Positions 10,711 to 20,655 of a stretch of 64,000 nt of DNA are shown here, piece by piece. Position 1 is the stretch's first letter. Each line of letters begins with the position of its first letter. The DNA lies in NCBI GenBank assembly GCA_030867875.1, contig JAOWCC010000019.1, forward strand, positions 37,181,976 through 37,245,975, read 5' to 3'. The notes under the pieces were generated by a model, which worked only from the letters and a program-made list of their open reading frames with translations, was not told where the DNA came from and ran no database searches. Source of the DNA: Actinernus sp. WN-2022 (Eukaryota > Cnidaria > Anthozoa > Actiniaria > Actinernidae). A program made the translations under genes and the position numbers.

Positions 10711-11635
10711 GTGATTTATATCACATTTGGTGAGGTTTTCTCAAATATAAGGAGGTTTAAAACTGAGTTATAAACCTCCCTGCAACAGTTATAAACCTCA
10801 GATTTGTTATTTAATTAGTCTATTGTTGAATGGGTTTATACCAGAGTTTCACCCCTATGAAGAACAAAGAAAACCGTGTCAAGTGTGATATAATCATATA
10901 TAGTCACCAGTTATTTGTGTACATAACTCTGTGCCAACATAATTAACAATATTCTTTATTTGGTGACTATATACCATCACAAATTATATGCACGTGCAGT
11001 TAGTAAAGAGTAAACATATATCCATACGATAGCCAGTAGTGCTCGATATTAAGGTTTTTGGCTTGTTTCCCCAAGACCAGGTTGTGCCTTTTATTTTATA
11101 ATATGCCTTTGTTGTGTTTAGTTGCCCAGGTAAACAAATTACCTGCCTGGTTTAAATTTTTAATTGCCCTGGACAAGCGGGAAGGCATTAATGTTGAGCC
11201 CTTGCCAGTCCATCTCGTTATAGTAGTAATTTTGATATTGTGATGGATGAACTTCCTGCACCTATGCCACATTGATATCTTTAGAGTTTTCTAGTCACTA
11301 AAAATATTGTTGGTCATATTTAATTTGCAATTATCAAACTCATTGATAATTCATGAAGCAAAAACAAAGGAAATCAATGTGCAATAGGATAGTGATCTGT
11401 AAATCTGCTACAGATTCGTTCTGATTTTCATAAACATTTGCTTAAAATCACCGAAATAACTGAAAAACACTACTGTATATACATCTAGACATTTGATAAG
11501 TCATCTACAGAATTCATCAGCCCAGCTTTATGGGATTTACAAACTCTCATTAAATTTTGTAAAACCAATAAAGCATGGCCACTCATTCTGTGTCTATTAC
11601 ATAATGTGTATGACCAATGATAACAATTCTATTGC

Positions 11636-12370
11636 TTAAAGGGATACCCGAGTGAAAAACACATTGGGGCTCAAAAGAATCTTCAACATGTTCTTTGTTC
11701 AGAAAATGTATTAAAATTTGATCAAACGTTTTTAGTATTAAGAACGAGCACCTCAAAGTTGGCCCCGCGAAGACATGGGCGCCGCCATCTTTGTTTGCAT
11801 TTACGGAAGTGACGTCACTTCGTCCCACCAGCGTATCGCGGCTACTTGTCTTTGTATGATTTTCACACGCTCGGAATTAAAGTGGATATATTTTCATCGA
11901 GATTGCAGAGGAATTCTTACAGAAACCGGAATTATGATGAAGACGACATTATGAGAAAAGTTCAGAAGACTGGGAGGAGGAAGAAAAGCATTGGGAAGGC
12001 GAGAAATTATCAGACGAACAACAAGGTCTCGTAACTGCCATTTAATAACAGCAAAACAACATGGCTTAAAAGACTCGAGTGACTTCTGAATAAGTATAAG
12101 AACTACAATGTATGTGAGGTACAGTTAAGGCGTTTATCATCCTAAAAACACCTAATAAGTGAGAGAGTAGAACGCTGGTGGGACGAAGTGACGTCACTTC
12201 CGTAAATGCAAACAAAGATGGCGGCGCCCATGTCTTCGTGGGGCCAACTTTGAGGTGCTCGTTCTTAATACTAAAAACCTTTGATCAAATTTTAATACAT
12301 TTTCTGAACAAAGAACATGTTGAAGATTCTTTTGAGCCCCAATGTGTTTTTCACTCGGGTATCCCTTTAA
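11636..12370. mobile_element. TTAA-type element with about 195-bp terminal inverted repeats carrying promoter-like motifs
   Basis: Ends TTAAAGGGATACCCGAGTG and CACTCGGGTATCCCTTTAA define a 735-bp element. Each arm contains the 16-bp palindrome GAAGTGACGTCACTTC (11806-11821 and 12185-12200), an ETS-plus-CRE type composite. Next to it is AAAGATGGCGGCGCC, a YY1-type motif. Apparent open frames in the two arms are the same sequence on opposite strands and are not genes. Confidence 0.8.
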
Positions 12371-12506
12371 TTAAAACACTGTTTTCCTGTCGGTATTACG
12401 TGAAACGAATGTAATGAAAAGGCATCAGTTTGACTAGGTTTTTTCATTGAACACACATAGTTGTAGGTTTTGTTTTCAATGTCTTTTTTTACTGTTTAAT
12501 AAACGA

Positions 12507-12581
12507 GTAGCAGTGTTTTATCAGGTTTAAAACTTGAGGGTGCAGCCCGAGAGTTTTAGACCTGATAAAACACATGCTGCG
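12507..12581. repeat. Short palindrome
   Basis: GCAGTGTTTTATCAGGT pairs with ACCTGATAAAACACATGC across a short AGGGTGCAGCCCGAGA-type loop. Confidence 0.7.
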
Positions 12582-12821
12582 AGTTTTTTAAACGGCTTAA
12601 AAAACGTCTAGATTTATAGAGTCGTGCAATTCAGTTATTTTGCCGATACGACTATTTCGGCTGAGAAAATCCAAGTTAAAGTTTATGTAAATTAGGATGA
12701 AATCTTTATCACATTTAAAGATCGCTTCTCGCTCGATGATTTCCTTTGTTTTTGCTTCATGACTTATTCATGATTTTTTTTACTCTATATTATAAACATG
12801 TAATCACATGAGTCCTCGTAG

Positions 12822-12895
12822 AATTAATGATAAATTTCACTTGTGTTTTCCAAGTTTGCAAAATTGGAAAACACAAGTGAAATTTATCATTAATT
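12822..12895. repeat. Short hairpin with 30-bp perfect arms
   Basis: AATTAATGATAAATTTCACT is followed by TGTGTTTTCC. The same 30 bp recurs inverted on the right, around the loop AAGTTTGCAAAATT. Confidence 0.8.
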
Positions 12896-13125
12896 TTACT
12901 CGGCCCCATGCAATTACTTATACCAATTCCATTGGGACTGTGAAGCGAAATTGACATTTTTTTTATTTCAAATACTGTCTTGCACCTTTTGTTAGATTTT
13001 AAGTTTACAGTAAATCTCTTTCAAACATAAAACAGGAAGCACACTTTTTTCTTCAAACTGTCGAAAACTAGATTATATACATGTAACATATTTTTTGTCT
13101 ACACTTTTAAAGAAACCCAAGATAG

Positions 13126-13608
13126 CGGGACCAAGATGACTCGAGTGATGTGGAAGTGAGGCAAATACAAGTTAGACGAGATGAAATTCTAGCCGATGTT
13201 CTGAAGTTGTACGAGGATGATCCCTCCATAAGCAATTGCAAACTGAACGTTCAGTTTGTAGGAGAACAAGGTGTAGACTTCGGAGGCCTAACTGAAGACT
13301 TGTTCTGTTCATTTTGGGAGGCTGCATTCGATGAATACTTCGAAGGCGATTTTGTGAAAGTTCCCTTGGTATCTCCAACTAGAATGTCTACTAGCAAGCC
13401 TGTTTTACAAGCACTTGGACGCATACTCAACCACGGTTGGAGACTCACCGGGAAAGTACCAGTAAGGTTTTGTGAAGCTTCTTTTATTTCATTGCTTCAT
13501 GGCGAAGAAGCCGTCCCAGATGATGTGCTAAAGAGATCATTTCTGTGGTACATAAACCAGTTCGAGAGGGACATCATTTGTTCTGTTTTGGAAGGAGGAA
13601 GGATGGAC
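13126..13608 (+). CDS. HECT-type E3 ubiquitin ligase domain, N-lobe exon (interrupted)
   Basis: The frame is open from an acceptor-like GATAG at 13121-13125. It begins RDQDDSSDVEVRQIQVRR and continues with RRDEILADVLKLYEDD, then FVGEQGVDFGGLTEDLFCSF and SFISLLHGEEAVPDD. The sequence G-x-D-x-G-G-x-x-x-x-x-F and the following W-x-x-A-F match the beginning of HECT-like domains, the catalytic module that accepts ubiquitin from an E2 and passes it to substrates. The exon runs on to EGGRMD, where it is split by a MITE (13609-14004). Removing the MITE and one copy of its 8-bp duplication rejoins the frame to 14013. Its neighbours inside the same transposon are the array-type end and the integrase. 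It was probably once a functional cargo or accessory gene of the element. Confidence 0.75.
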
Positions 13609-14004
13609 CCCGGGAGGGGGGGGGGGGGGGGGGGGGGGGACTCCCCATAAAAATAGACGGGGGTGCTCGACGTGAGAAATGAAATTCACCCCTAAAAGAT
13701 AGCAATATGGGCGTGGCTCACAAAAAAATTACCCCTAAAAGATAGCACTCCATAACCTCGTCTTTAATATTCGGATGGATCAAACTCTATATCGAAGCCG
13801 TAAATACCGATTCAACTTGTGGGGTCTCATGCTCGAGGATCCAGCGCTATTTTTTCTTGGCCACAAAAATTTTGGGTCTCGGAGACCTCTAAAAGATAGC
13901 AGACCTTTGGAAGACCCCTAAGAGATAGCACTGCTAACAATTTTAACCCCTAAAAGATAGGTCGAGCACCCCCGTCTATTTTTATGGGGAGTTCCCCCCC
14001 GGGG
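13609..14004. mobile_element. MITE inserted in the HECT exon (8-bp TSD, hAT-like)
   Basis: GGATGGAC occurs at 13601-13608 and again at 14005-14012, flanking a 396-bp element with inverted ends. ATAAAAATAGACGGGGGTGC near the left matches, inverted, GCACCCCCGTCTATTTTTAT near the right. The left tip contains a run of 24 G (13616-13639). The interior has degenerate CCCCTAAAAGATAGCA words spaced irregularly, similar to the elements near 23950 and 55100. The 8-bp duplication is typical of hAT elements, but superfamily assignment is inference. Confidence 0.85.
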
Positions 14005-14012
14005 GGATGGAC

Positions 14013-14593
14013 GGGTACAAGAAGGATGCTGTGTTTGGTCTCTACCAGAGGTTTTCTATGCAATGTCTGCCTGCAACATCAGAGGAAACAATGCATAAGC
14101 ATATTCTCGCGATGGCACGATATGAATTCATACACAAACCAATGGTCCTGTTATCGTGGATGAGAAGCGCGGAATAGCCGAAGATAGTATCGTGAATCTC
14201 AAGCAGTATGTCCCGATTCCGAAAATATCCAAGATGTACGAAGAACTCTCACCGACATGTCAGAAGGTTTTACAGAGACTAAGCTCAGAATTTGAGGATC
14301 TGAAGCCCCAGGAGGAACGCGTATTCAATTTTTAAACCATTTACGTCGGTAGCATGGACGGCGATCAACTACTGAGATTTCTCCACTATGTGACAGGTTC
14401 CACAACTACTCCACGTGGTAAGGGTATAAAAGTGTGTTTCAACACTGCCCAAGGTGTGACCCGTGCTCCAAGTGCATCTACTTGCAGTAGTACCTTAACC
14501 ATTTCAACTACATACGAAAGTTATGCACAGCTTAAGAAGGAATTTAATCTAGTTTTAAATAACAATGAATCATTTGAAATGAGTGTGGTTTAG
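14013..14593 (+). pseudogene. HECT domain C-terminal part, with frameshift and premature stop
   Basis: After the MITE the frame reads GYKKDAVFGLYQRF and continues to a stop at about 14176. A frameshift near 14155 moves the reading to GIAEDSIVNLKQYVPIP. A TAA at about 14333 (probably from a Leu codon) interrupts it. The last part, from 14354, reads MDGDQLLRFLHYVTGS and RAPSASTCSSTL, ending at a stop at 14591-14593. RFL-x-x-VTGS and the A-x-x-S-T-C-x-x-x-L element are the HECT C-lobe signature. The Cys codon at 14483-14485 corresponds to the thioester-forming catalytic cysteine. The catalytic residue survives, but the gene is disabled by the MITE, one frameshift and one nonsense change. Assembly or base-calling error could explain one of the small lesions. 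Confidence 0.75.
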
Positions 14594-14594
14594 C

Positions 14595-14930
14595 TATCAG
14601 TACAGTAATGTACAGTGGAAGTACTGTTTCTATACCATTACATTTACATTTAACGAAGTGGAGGTGAATAGTGGAGCCGCGAGATAAATATCCACCACTA
14701 TTCACAGACACTGAGGTGAATAATTGTTTTAGTATATACCACACTAATAATAACTAATAGTTATTATTCATCTGGTTTCCCATGAAATCGAACAGCTCCA
14801 AAATGTCGTTTAGTTATCAGTACAGTAATGTACAGTGCAAGTACTGTTTCTATACCATTACATTAGTTATTATTCATCTGGTTTCCCATGAAATCGAACA
14901 GCTCCAAAATGTTGTGATTATATAGCTGTT
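14595..14930. repeat. Local direct duplications around a MITE C fragment
   Basis: CAGTACAATGTACAGT-like blocks (CAGTACAGTAATGTACAGTG) occur at 14599 and 14818. The block ATTATTCATCTGGTTTCCCA occurs at 14761 and 14868. Between them lies GAAGTGGAGGTGAATAGTGG plus AGTATATACCACAC, the end of MITE family C also seen at 32800 and 45135. Confidence 0.65.
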
Positions 14931-15316
14931 CTCATTTGCATTAACGACAGTTATTATAACCAGCTATTAATCATACATGTATATAGCATAGATTTTGGTT
15001 ACAAAGTCACGAAAGACCTACATGTCAATTCGCTACTGCATGATTCTTGCCATAGTGTGACTTCTGTTATTGGCATTGTTCGATTGTTGTTAGAACAAAA
15101 GTTTTGTTTTTGTAATTGTTAATGAACCTGTTAGCCCTTGTATAATGAAGACATTTTATCCGTGGAATATTACCAAATATCGCCAATTTAATAACTAAAA
15201 CAAAGGATTTAGCACTTAATTTTAGCGCTATTTTTTTGGCGGATTTAGTGGCGGCACTCGACATTGCGGCTTTTGTAAGTCTTGGATAACGGTATGCGCA
15301 GAATATGCTTAGTATT
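14931..15316. other. No gene seen
   Basis: Spacer inside the large transposon. A 65-codon frame on the minus strand (15067-15264) has low-complexity Lys/Ala-rich sequence and no domain. Confidence 0.35.
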
Positions 15317-15894
15317 TTAAAGGCGAACTTACCCTTAAACTGATCAACCCAACCACTATCAGACAGATGTGTTCCGGCGGAAGAAATCTCCGCTAATAAA
15401 GCTAGCTTGTGTGGCGGCTCAATTCAGTGCAAATGCCGTTCTCATATCGTACGTACGTCACATGCACCAAGGATCGAAAACAATCGCACCAATACGATGA
15501 TCCGCAATTAGAAACTCTTAGTCCAGATTTTCAATGCTGGGAACTAATTTATTCCCCTACCGGTGCCACAAATAACAATAATTGAGCCGTCTGACATAGC
15601 GGAGATTGTGAAAAAGGTTTTCAGATTTTCGTTTCTCCGACTTGCCACAAGTCGATCACTTTGAAAGCTACTTTAGTACTTAGTTTTCGGCGTAAAATAC
15701 TGGAGCCCCCTCGCGAAGCGAGAGGGCGATAGGGAGCGACGAAGTTGCGGCGGCTTCTGAAGTAAAAAATCAACGTATCTCATAAACGGAGAAAGTCTAT
15801 CCGACGCACAACACAGACAAATTAAACATAACTTTTTTTTCCGAATACATCTTTGTATAGTTGCCGGGTTGATTTAGGGTTCAGTTCCTCTTTC
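15317..15894. mobile_element. TTAA-type MITE, family A, copy 3 (diverged)
   Basis: It starts TTAAAGGCGAACTTACCCTT and ends GGTTCAGTTCCTCTTTCA. It shares GTGGCGGCTCAATTCAGTGC with copies 2 and 4. Extra sequence around 15700 (CCCTCGCGAAGCGAGAGGG hairpin) looks like a further insertion. Confidence 0.7.
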
Positions 15895-17038
15895 ATAGTT
15901 AATGGTTTTCCTTGTAATAATTACTGTTACGAGCCATCGTTACGATTGGTTATTCCTAGTTATTTGGACATTGACATTCTCCAGCAGTGTGATTTGTTTT
16001 TGATAGTCTGAGTACAAACACAAAGCCGTGCAACATTTTGCAATAAATAATACTTAATAACCCCAGTTAAATAATATGTAGTTATAGGCATTCCACTAAT
16101 GATTTAGCACTATCTAGATCTGCTAGTATGTCGCACTGTACTACTGGATATCGCTATTCATAAAATATCGAAGAACGCGGAGTTGTGTATAATGATGTTG
16201 AATTACTCTTGGATGATGTCAACCGGCATCTCAAACGTTCTGTAGTTTGAAAGTGTTCTTATGGCTTTACAGTTTTCTGTAAAAAAGACACGATTCGTGA
16301 AAAATAAAGATCTAAAACAAGTTTCCAATACTATTTGTTATATATTTCATGTCTTATATCAAACATAGCGCCGCAATGGGCTTCTATCGCACGGCGGCCA
16401 TGTTGAGTCCCAGGAGAATAAAATCCTTTGTTTTCGTCCGGTAAACTCGTTCTGAAACCCACCAGTGCGAGGCTACCGGGGCCAAAACTATTGTTTTATC
16501 CAAGATGGCCGAACTGCGATAACAGCCCATGGCGAACTCGTGGATGTAACATGTGCAGAGATGTTCACAGTTTAACTTATTATTGCTGTTGTGATAGCCT
16601 GTGTAGCCTGTAAAACCACGTGAACGATGACGTCATTGTTACGACTCGCTAAATTACGTTAGTTACCACATCACCACTAAGTGATATTGGGGAAACCCAC
16701 TATCATGCCTGTCAAAGTTTGAGCTGCCTGTAATTTGGCTCAGCTTGGGCTCGTATACCTAACCTACTTAAAATCACGTGACCGATGATATTGAGCGAGC
16801 GTGTTAGGCATGAAAACGTACAAGGGTTTACGTCTCTATCGGCGGGACCCAAATGAGAATGCGTACTGGTTTATCGCTCGAGCACATCTACATGGTAAAA
16901 TATTTGGTCGCTAATATAAGTACCCTGACGCTCACTTTATAGTTAGTAGCAAGAGGCTAGGGGATCCGACGATGAGGCCTTGATCAACGTCCATTACAAC
17001 AGCAATGTTGCACATTGATCTTCAATAGACCGATTTAT
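15895..17038. other. No gene; contains a YY1-motif MITE
   Basis: Apart from the element at 16372-16534, I see only AT-rich spacer with CACGTG words. Confidence 0.35.
16372..16534. mobile_element. Small MITE with GGCGGCCATG/AAGATGGCC ends
   Basis: CGCAATGGGCTTCTATCGCA on the left pairs imperfectly with TGCGATAACAGCCCATGGCG on the right. Interior words (AGGAGAATAAAATCCTTTG, GGTAAACTCGTTCTGAAAC) are shared, inverted, with 46730-46830. Confidence 0.6.
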
Positions 17039-17209
17039 CTTGTACATTTGTTATCCCAATTCAGATCATGTGACAGCTCTCCAGAGGATTCAGTGCATTG
17101 TTATCCAATTAGAGGAAGTGATACATTTCTTCTTGGGATACCAAGAAAAACAAGAACATTACTCAAGGGAAAAGTCAGGTGACCTGAATTGGGACAACAA
17201 ATGTACAAG
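17039..17209. mobile_element. MITE, GTTTGTTGCCCC family, copy 2 (diverged)
   Basis: The ends CTTGTACATTTGTTATCCCA and TGGGACAACAAATGTACAAG pair. Interior ACCAAGAAAAACAAGAACAT and AAATTGGTACATTTCC-like words parallel the copy at 7510-7670. Confidence 0.65.
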
Positions 17210-17512
17210 TTAAATCAGTCAATTAATAATTAAATGAAATATCGATTACTCTTATCAATTGCCATTCCAAGCATTCTATTGTGGTAACATGTTAATGAGC
17301 AAGTGAGTAAGCGACACGATTTCCCCAATCACCGGATAACTCATTCCTGCACATGCGCGCATCCACGATTTAAAAATGAAATGAAGCGTTTTACAAGCTG
17401 CTGGTGAGAGTCGTGATAAAAGTTCAAATCTTTCAAGAAATAAAGTACAAAGTCAAAATAATGCTCTCGAAAGTCGCAATTCTGATTCTCAGTTTGATTT
17501 CACCCGTATGCG

Positions 17513-17657
17513 CTAGAGTGATTTTACTTAACCCGTGAAATATATAGTAGCGTATTACACACTATTACACTAATTATTTGTTCTCTTTTGTGTTTACCTT
17601 AGTATTACACACTAACTAATAGTTTCTGTTTCACAGGTCAAGTAAAATCACTCTATT
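17513..17657. repeat. Inverted repeat, about 145 bp
   Basis: TAGAGTGATTTTACTTAACC pairs with GGTCAAGTAAAATCACTCTA. The core has two ATTACACACTA repeats. Probably a small MITE. Confidence 0.65.
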
Positions 17658-17782
17658 ATCCGGGCGTGGAACAGATACAACGTTTTTGACAACCTAAATG
17701 GTTATTATATTATATAAGTGAAATTAAAGACCGAGGGCGTACAATAAAAGAACAGCACTAAAGGGTCTAAATGAATTCACCG

Positions 17783-18047
17783 ACGTAACACACACCAAGA
17801 GACAAGTCCCTGGGACTTGTCCTCTCGTCTGAACTAGGAAAAGTATTGTCGCCGGGACAAAATTTTATCCCCGGGACTTGTCCCTTCAAATCAAACTGGT
17901 TTGAATTGAGGGGACAAGTCCCGGTGACAAACTGACAAGATTTTTCCTAGTTCACACGAAGGGACTTGTCCCTGGGACTTGTCCCTTCGTGTGTACGCAA
18001 CAAGAGATTTGTCCCCGGGACTTGTCCCTTCGTGTGTGCCGACCTTA
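17783..18047. mobile_element. GGGACAAGTCCC-rich fold-back element, copy 1
   Basis: It is made of repeated GGGACTTGTCCC/GGGACAAGTCCC palindromic words arranged in a symmetrical pattern, with CAAATCAAACTGGTTTGAAT in the centre and CTAGGAAAA / TTTTCCTAG on the two sides. A second copy in the opposite orientation is at 48956-49181. Confidence 0.8.
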
Positions 18048-18180
18048 AATGAAAACCTAATCAACTGTTAAGTGTCATTGACGCGACATGCGCAATTTAA
18101 AAAGCGAGCAACGGAAGATATCTCACGTGTAAGGCGCTAGCGAAACGCAGGCTGATGTTGTAACAGGACAAGGACTACGG

Positions 18181-18263
18181 TTTGAACATCAGCAGGGGAG
18201 ACCGGGGCTGATTAGGAGGTTTTTATTCTATTCATCCCCGGTCTCCATGATAATGTTCAAAGC
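18181..18263. repeat. Short inverted repeat
   Basis: TTTGAACAT and GGAGACCGGGG on the left pair with CCCCGGTCTCC and ATGTTCAAA on the right. Confidence 0.65.
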
Positions 18264-18565
18264 TGCCTCCAGCTATTAGAATCGGGTCTTTAGCAAATGA
18301 ATGTACCAAGACCGCTGAAAAGGGTGTGTCAAGTCTATAAATTGCGTATTATGCCCTGATATTTCTGTCATTTGAGTTGGATCACCCAGAAGGACAAAAA
18401 CAATGGGAACCGTTTCAGTATCACGGCAGCCGTACAGTAACCGTTCTGCAAGTCTGAGTTGTTGGCCTGCCCACTCATACTGACAAAATCCGTTCTATAT
18501 CCTTTCCACTTACAAGTGTCCATCGATCGCATCAACCAGGAGTGTGATTCACAAAGCATAAGGCA

Positions 18566-19804
18566 TCATTGTATATCTCCAATAGCTGAAAGTAATTCAA
18601 TGTAAAGATCCAGGCCCTCGTGGGGAGTGTTTGGCATTTGAGCATGTTTTTCCTCCATGATGATGCGTGCTATAGATGTTCAAATGCATCTGCAGCTTCT
18701 GTATTTGGCAGTTCGCAGCACATTTCTTCTGCTACGCTGATATCATGATCAGTTTCCGAAACATGTTCGAGGAATGAAACAGTGCCAGTGAGTTCGGGAA
18801 GAAAGAACAATGTATCTGGCCGACCGGGCGGAGAGGACACTACATTAGATGATGGTCGTATTCTGTGGAGATTCCACTGCCTTGCGGTACCTATCAGTTC
18901 TTGTTTCAGCAAAGACATGAAACAAAATCTAAGGCACGCCACTTGAATAGGTTCACTCTCATTATATATCCCCTCGTCCTTGGTATCCTTAAAGAAATTT
19001 ATCCACCAGTCAGTTAAAGTCTTTCGAAGGAACCCCCACCACGCCTCTATTCTCTGGTTGGATACTGATTGCCCATAGATAAAACTGCTCTCGCCAGAAA
19101 GCGCATCGTTGGCATCGCTTCTGAAGAAACGTTGAATAGCTGCAACGTTAACATTTTCCGTTCCTTTATCGGCACGAATTATATGGGGAGTGCCCTTTAC
19201 CTTCTTAACACATTCTAGGAAATATGATGCAATAATACGAGGATTATTGTTGGATGCTCCGACCTCAAGCCACATAATACGGCGGCTGTACCCATCAATC
19301 GCCCCATGGATACAAAAACCATTAGGTTTCAGTTTGTCATACCCGTCAATATGCCAGATATAGTTTGGTCCTTTGCTTCGATATTCCCGTCTTTGTAGCT
19401 TATGTCTTCTTCGCTGCTCTACGCCAATGGGGTCAAGAGTCTTTAGAATTCTACGAACAGACTCGATCAACAACCAAACCAAATCGTTGCCTGAGCCTTT
19501 GATGCATTTGGCGGTATCCCAGCAACCTTCCACTGCCTTCAAGCTCTCTTTCGACTGCTGTTATTGCTTCAGTTGGAGAGCTATGGTTCCCTCTCTTGTA
19601 CAGGCCACTCGAGTTAAGAATTCGATTAAGCTGACGAACGCTAATAGAAAAACCATGACCACGAAAAAGAAAGCCTTGAATCTCATAATAACCAAATCCA
19701 AGATTAAAATAATGTACAATTAGTGAGTTTATGTCAAGATTACTAGACTGCGCGAGAACAGGAATATAAGAATTCATACCACTGATCATGAGTCCTCCAT
19801 CCAT
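18566..19804 (-). pseudogene. DDE integrase-like transposase of the large transposon
   Basis: Reading from 19804, the N terminus (MDGGLMISGMNSY) leads into a helix-turn-helix region with YYEIQGFLFRGHGFSISVRQ and LNRILNSSGLYKRG. Next comes LLGYRQMHQRLRQRFGLVV, the HTH-21-like linker of IS3-type integrases. A frameshift at about 19457 moves reading to the frame with DPIGVEQRRRHKLQRREY. The integrase core follows: IWHIDGYDKLKPNG (first Asp), IIRADKGTEN (second Asp, 59 residues on) and SVSNQRIEAWWGFLRK (Glu, 41 residues after the second Asp). The catalytic triad is intact. This frame stops at 18670. The shifted continuation MEEKHAQMPNTPHEGLDLYI ends at 18566 and matches the tail expected of this protein group. 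The gene therefore has at least two frameshifts and is probably inactive. It begins 32 bp inside the conserved inner edge of the right end. Confidence 0.85.
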
Positions 19805-19835
19805 ATTTCAATTCCGTAAACTTTACCACGATTGT

Positions 19836-20239
19836 ATCACGTGATGAACCACGTGTATACTTAGAACTTTGGATCCGCAGTTACGACTTTGGATCCGTAG
19901 TTACCACTTTGGATCCGTAGTTACCACTTTGGATCCGCAGTTACCACTTTGGATCCGTAGTTACGACTTTGGATCCGTAGTTGTCAATTTGGATCCGCAG
20001 TTACAACTTTGGATCCGCAGTTACGACTTTGGATCCGTAGTTTTCAATTTGGATCCGCAGTTACAACTTTGGATCCGCAGTTACAACTTTGGATCCGCAG
20101 TTACGACTTTGGATCCGTAGTTGTCAATTTGGATCCGCAGTTACAACTTTGGATCCGCAGTTACCACTTTGGATCCGTAGTTACGACTTTGGATCCATAG
20201 TTACAGAATTTCCAAAAAAACTACCTACTTACAATGGCA
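19836..20239 (-). repeat. Right terminal inverted repeat with 20-bp array
   Basis: Seventeen regular units (ACTTTGGATCCGTAGTTACG type) run from 19866 to 20205. They are followed by TTACAGAATTTCC and the outer end CTACCTACTTACAATGGCA. On the inside, ATCACGTGATGAACCACGTG mirrors the left end. The array is the inverted counterpart of 7862-8188 but longer and more regular. The long DPQLRLWIRS-type frames are artefacts of the period. Confidence 0.9.
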
Positions 20240-20655
20240 AATTTCATTTTTGTAATTATTTTCACAAGGCCGGATTTGTTGTTCTACCGAAGAATTTGGG
20301 AATTTTGTAATTACGATTTTCTTTTATCTGGCAATCGCGTTTGCACTTCAGACGTGTACTTAAGACACGCGTTTATTTGCACTTAAACCTGAAATTATTT
20401 TCCAAATGCATTGCAGAAAACCCATTCTTCTTCGACAATGCAGTCCCTCTCGAGCTTCCGGGCCTCCTTCAGCAACCAAATTACCCTAATACGGCTAATA
20501 GGCGCAAACGATTACGTAGTCACTGAATGAAATACCCGCAGTGGGTGCAGCTTGTAGCTTTATAGCTTTCAGTATTTTTCTGTCTTTCTTACGAAATTAC
20601 GAATAATTTGGTGCAAGTACGCAATGAAGCATTTCAGAATGCGGTCTCAAGCATG
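20240..20655. other. No gene seen
   Basis: Flank of the large transposon. No supported feature. Confidence 0.35.

Larger units (their letters stand above)
10408..13125. other. Intronic region of the SAM/HECT gene, filled with inserted repeats
   Basis: It holds palindromes at 10612-10710, 12507-12581 and 12822-12895, and a TTAA-type element at 11636-12370. I could not identify the middle exons of the HECT gene. Confidence 0.45.
7862..20239. mobile_element. Large DNA transposon (about 12.4 kb) with array-type inverted ends
   Basis: The outer 19 bp TGCCATTGTAAGTAGGTAG at the left is exactly reverse-complemented at the right end, and the match continues through TTTTTTTGGAAATTCTGTAA into arrays of 20-bp GGATCC-containing units. 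Inside each array both ends also share CACGTG followed by TTCATCACGTGAT. Between the ends lie a DDE-integrase transposase on the minus strand (18566-19804) and a SAM/HECT gene on the plus strand (8187-14593), each starting just inside one end. The transposase type (HTH followed by a retroviral-like integrase core) recalls the eukaryotic IS3EU/Ginger group. That assignment is inference. I find no clear target-site duplication: the flanks are CCCATTAG on the left and AATTTCAT on the right. The exact tips or the original target may therefore have changed. Several MITEs are nested inside. Confidence 0.8.

Noticed and set aside
11583..12414. Two 78-81 codon frames with the same protein (VTSVNANKDGGAHVF)
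   Set aside because: They are opposite arms of one inverted-repeat element and have no recognised domain.
19869..20310. Long plus-strand frames reading DPQLRLWIRS repeats
   Set aside because: They are the 20-bp array at the right end of the large transposon read through. The period explains the repeats, and there is no start context or domain.
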